Positions 1 through 64,000 of a stretch of 64,000 nucleotides of DNA are shown here, in pieces. The translations under genes and the position numbers were made by a program. A model generated the notes under the pieces. It was not told where the DNA came from. It was given only the letters and a program-made list of their open reading frames with translations, and did no database searches. The first letter of the stretch is position 1. Each line of letters opens with the position of its first letter. This DNA is from Gambelia wislizenii (taxonomy: Eukaryota; Chordata; Lepidosauria; Squamata; Crotaphytidae), in NCBI GenBank assembly GCA_030847615.1, contig JAUMIR010000002.1, positions 201,545,809 through 201,609,808 on the forward strand. The letters run 5' to 3'.

Positions 1-1646
1 CAACAGTAGCTATTACAGCAGAGTGCAGAAACACAGAACCCTTTAGCAGTATTTGGCAATATGGCATTGACCAACCTTGAAATGATGGACAGACACAGTT
101 GGATTCTTCCCAAGTCCTTGGAGGCTTTTTATCTCTTGTTGCAAGATGTATCACCAACATAAAATGCCTGAAGTAATGCAAAATACTCTCAATAGTCAAC
201 CTACCACTCTCAGTAACTTACACCTGCTCTGGGCCTTAGTTCACTCATATACTGTGGTGATTACTTAGTTGACACCTGGTGTTATGCACCCTTCATAGCC
301 ATACAAAATATTTTACCTTGTCTTAAAGGAACATTGTTCTCAACAGTCTATGCCAAAGTGGACAACTGTGCCAGGGGTAAGGGCAAGTTTTCACCCCTGC
401 GTGATCCTTAGTGGGCTGCACCAGCATGTCATCAGCAATCTGCAAGTGACATCACATCACTTCCAATTTCAGTTTTGGCTGAAATTTGGCCATTTTGGTG
501 AAGTTTGAGGGGTTGTGGGAGGGGGAAGCATACTACCATTTTAATATGTTTCTGGCAATTTTTTTTGGCGGGGGGATCACCAGGAAAAGGTCTGCAGACT
601 TTGGGGGTTTCCAGTGGGGTTGGTACACACAGAATAAGGGCTGGGAGATGCCACACTTTACTCATCCAGTTCTACATGAACTGGCAGTGCCTCTCCACAG
701 TTTCAGAACGGAGTCATTTTCAGCCCACTCTGGAGATGCCAGGGATTACCTGTGCTCTGCTGGCCTTCTTCAACACCACGTCTAGTAAAAAAAGGTGTTT
801 CAAATAAAGTTTGTATGCTTTGGATAATCTCCTTTCCCCTGAAATTTTCAGCTTCAAAATTTTACTTTAAAAAGAAAATAAATGATAAATGCCTAGATGT
901 TAATGCTTTGTAAAATCCAAAGGCCAAACCAATACATAGAGGGTTATATTCAAGACAAAGAGAATATGCAAGTTTGTTCTGTTTAAGAAAGTAATTGTTT
1001 TTTAAAATGTTCCACTGCATTTGTGATACTTGGTACATCAAATGTAATCTGTGGATTGACAGCAATAACAGTAGTATCACTAGTACATAGATCATGTTTT
1101 TGAATGTTGTTAGTGCTTCATAGTGACTTTTATGAGAGAAGAGAAGGAGGAGGATTATTTCCCTGATGAAGCTGAATCCTACCACTCACTTGTAGCTGTT
1201 CCACTTTATTGCATTATTTCATACAACACTAGAATAAAAGTCTGCTGAACAAACATTTAGTTCACAATCTTTAATGTAACCCTATATGGGTCTCTTACTG
1301 TGGTTGTGTGTCTTCAAGTTGACTACGACTTATGGTGACCCTATCATAGTGTTTTCTCTGCAAGATTTATTCAGAGTAGGTTTGCCATTGCCTTCCTCTG
1401 ATGCTGAGAGAATGTGACTTGGCCATGGTAACTCAATGGTTTCCATGGTTGAGTGGGAATCCAAACCTGGTTTCCTGGAGTCCTAGTCCAACATTCAAAT
1501 CACTACACCACACTGGCTGCCTACTGAGAAGTAAATCTTGTTGAGTTCAGTGGGACATACTTCCAGTTAAATCAGTATAGGATTATGGCTTAAATGGGGA
1601 AGTTTCCTCATAGGAAAGCAGGATGTGATTTATCCTCTTGTCTCAG
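1..1646. other. Intron upstream of E1 (start not in window)
   Basis: No FASN exon is visible here. The expected preceding exon (KS region ending near the NTDGF motif) was looked for and not found, so the intron begins before the window. Contents: AT-rich unique-looking DNA and one minus-strand SINE at about 1301-1521. Short ORFs here show no protein family and look like chance ORFs. Confidence 0.7.
1301..1521 (-). mobile_element. tRNA-headed SINE
   Basis: Read on the minus strand it starts with a tRNA-like head (GGTGTAGTG... and a box-B-like GGTTTGGATTCC), followed by a body with TTGGCCAAGTCACATTCTCT-like and GGCAATGGCAAACC-like segments and a tail ending CTTGAAGACACACAACCA. It matches, in opposite orientation, the SINE at 23669-23905. 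The head has diverged too far to be a working tRNA gene. Confidence 0.8.
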
Positions 1647-63367
<61,721 letters not shown>

Positions 63368-64000
63368 GTTGGTTGCCTTGATCAAAGGAATCAAACATTT
63401 CCTCTTGTATAAATGTGTACCCATTAGAGTTACCTTGCCTTTTAAGTAAGAGAAGGGAGCCCGTAGCCTTCCAAATGTTGTTGGACTCCAGCTCTAGTCA
63501 GTACAACCTACATGGTCAGTGGTCAAGAGATTTTATGCACACTGTAGTCCAACAGCAGCTGGCGGGCTACAGGTTCCTCACCTCTGCTTTAAAGCAATAC
63601 AGAATACAGTTTTCTGTCTGATAATGTGTATTTAGCACTTGAAACCCGTAACAGTCTGCAATGATTAGCTCTACCATCACTGTCTCCCAAAGAAAACTGA
63701 AGTTCTCCAAATGTCACAAGGCTGACAAGTCTAATGCCCAAAGAAAAGCCAAGACAGAAATTTACTGAGGGGCCATTAGTACTAAAGAGATTTCCAAGAG
63801 CAAACTCCAAGGTGTTTTTTTTTTCTCCCCAGTAGTTAATTGCTCTGTGTTTGTGTGCCTTCAAGTAACCTGGCAAATTATGGCAACCCCGTGAATTTCA
63901 TATGGTTTTCTTAGGCAAGGAATCCTCAGAGGTGATGTTGCCTGTTCCTTCCTCTGAAATATAGCCTACAGCACCTGGTATTCTTCCATCGAAATATTAA
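63368..64000 (+). other. Start of last intron, truncated by window
   Basis: A hAT-like remnant at about 63455-63595 (CTTCCAAATGTTGTTGGACT / GTAGTCCAACAGCAGCTGG) is followed by a 5S-headed SINE. No exon seen. Confidence 0.65.
63847..64000 (-). mobile_element. 5S rRNA-headed SINE
   Basis: + strand order is TGTGTGCCTTCAAGTAACC, CATATGGTTTTCTTAGGCAAG, CCTTCCTCTGAAATATAGCC, then GCCTACAGCACCTGGTATTC, which matches the 3' end of 5S rRNA in reverse complement. Same family as 8699-8886; it degrades after about 63985. Confidence 0.75.

Noticed and set aside
1..1646. Earlier ketosynthase exon
   Set aside because: Searched for the NTDGF-type segment and the active-site cysteine region; not found, so these lie upstream.

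Overview
The window looks like nuclear DNA of a land vertebrate, most likely a squamate reptile. One large split gene runs left to right across all of it, and its introns are packed with interspersed repeats: CR1 and L1 LINEs, tRNA- and 5S-derived SINEs, TA-flanked MITEs of the pogo/Tigger type, hAT-like palindromic elements and Helitron-like elements. The species is an inference; no bacterial, viral or organellar gene organisation is seen.

The gene is animal type I fatty acid synthase (FASN), + strand. I could place 36 consecutive coding exons between 1647 and 63367 (called E1-E36 here; 6,620 coding nt, about 2,206 codons). All junctions are in phase, all introns are GT-AG and no exon has an internal stop. 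The window starts inside the gene: the exon(s) carrying the start codon and the ketosynthase active-site cysteine lie upstream. It ends just before the last coding exon, which should carry the thioesterase active-site histidine. Domain order is ketosynthase (E1-E3), malonyl/acetyl transferase (E3-E8), linker (E9-E10), dehydratase (E11-E15), non-catalytic methyltransferase and structural KR region (E16-E20), enoyl reductase (E20-E26), ketoreductase (E27-E31), acyl carrier protein (E32) and thioesterase (E33-E36). Nearly every catalytic motif is present. The one notable change is the second dehydratase motif, which reads DTLLH instead of DTMLQ. Conservation is very uneven, so a FASN paralogue is possible.

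Regions. 1-5413: KS exons, with a SINE, a (GAAA)n tract and a TA-flanked MITE. 5414-12500: KS/MAT exons, with palindromic MITEs, a 5S-type SINE and Helitron-like copy 1. 12501-18466: one intron holding a CR1 LINE with another CR1 tail nested in it, a TIR element with a tandem array of palindromic units, and Helitron-like copy 2. 18467-27953: end of MAT, then a 9-kb intron of SINEs, MITEs, Helitron-like copy 3 and two TIR elements with GC-rich cores. 27954-37917: compact cluster of DH/ME/KR exons, interrupted by a LINE fragment with a zinc-finger-like tail and Helitron-like copy 4. 38586-50049: ER exons, with an internally deleted L1-like insertion (16-bp target duplication), a hAT element (8-bp duplication) and a long intron of mixed repeats. 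50050-64000: KR, ACP and TE exons, with a self-nested MITE, a Tigger-like element with perfect 20-bp ends and Helitron-like copy 5.

No second host gene, functional RNA gene or CRISPR array is supported. The most unusual content is in the introns: a five-copy Helitron-like family with a 3' hairpin whose stem sequence changes while pairing is kept, TA-flanked elements with expanded GC-rich cores, and SINEs sharing one body behind either a tRNA-like or a 5S-like head.
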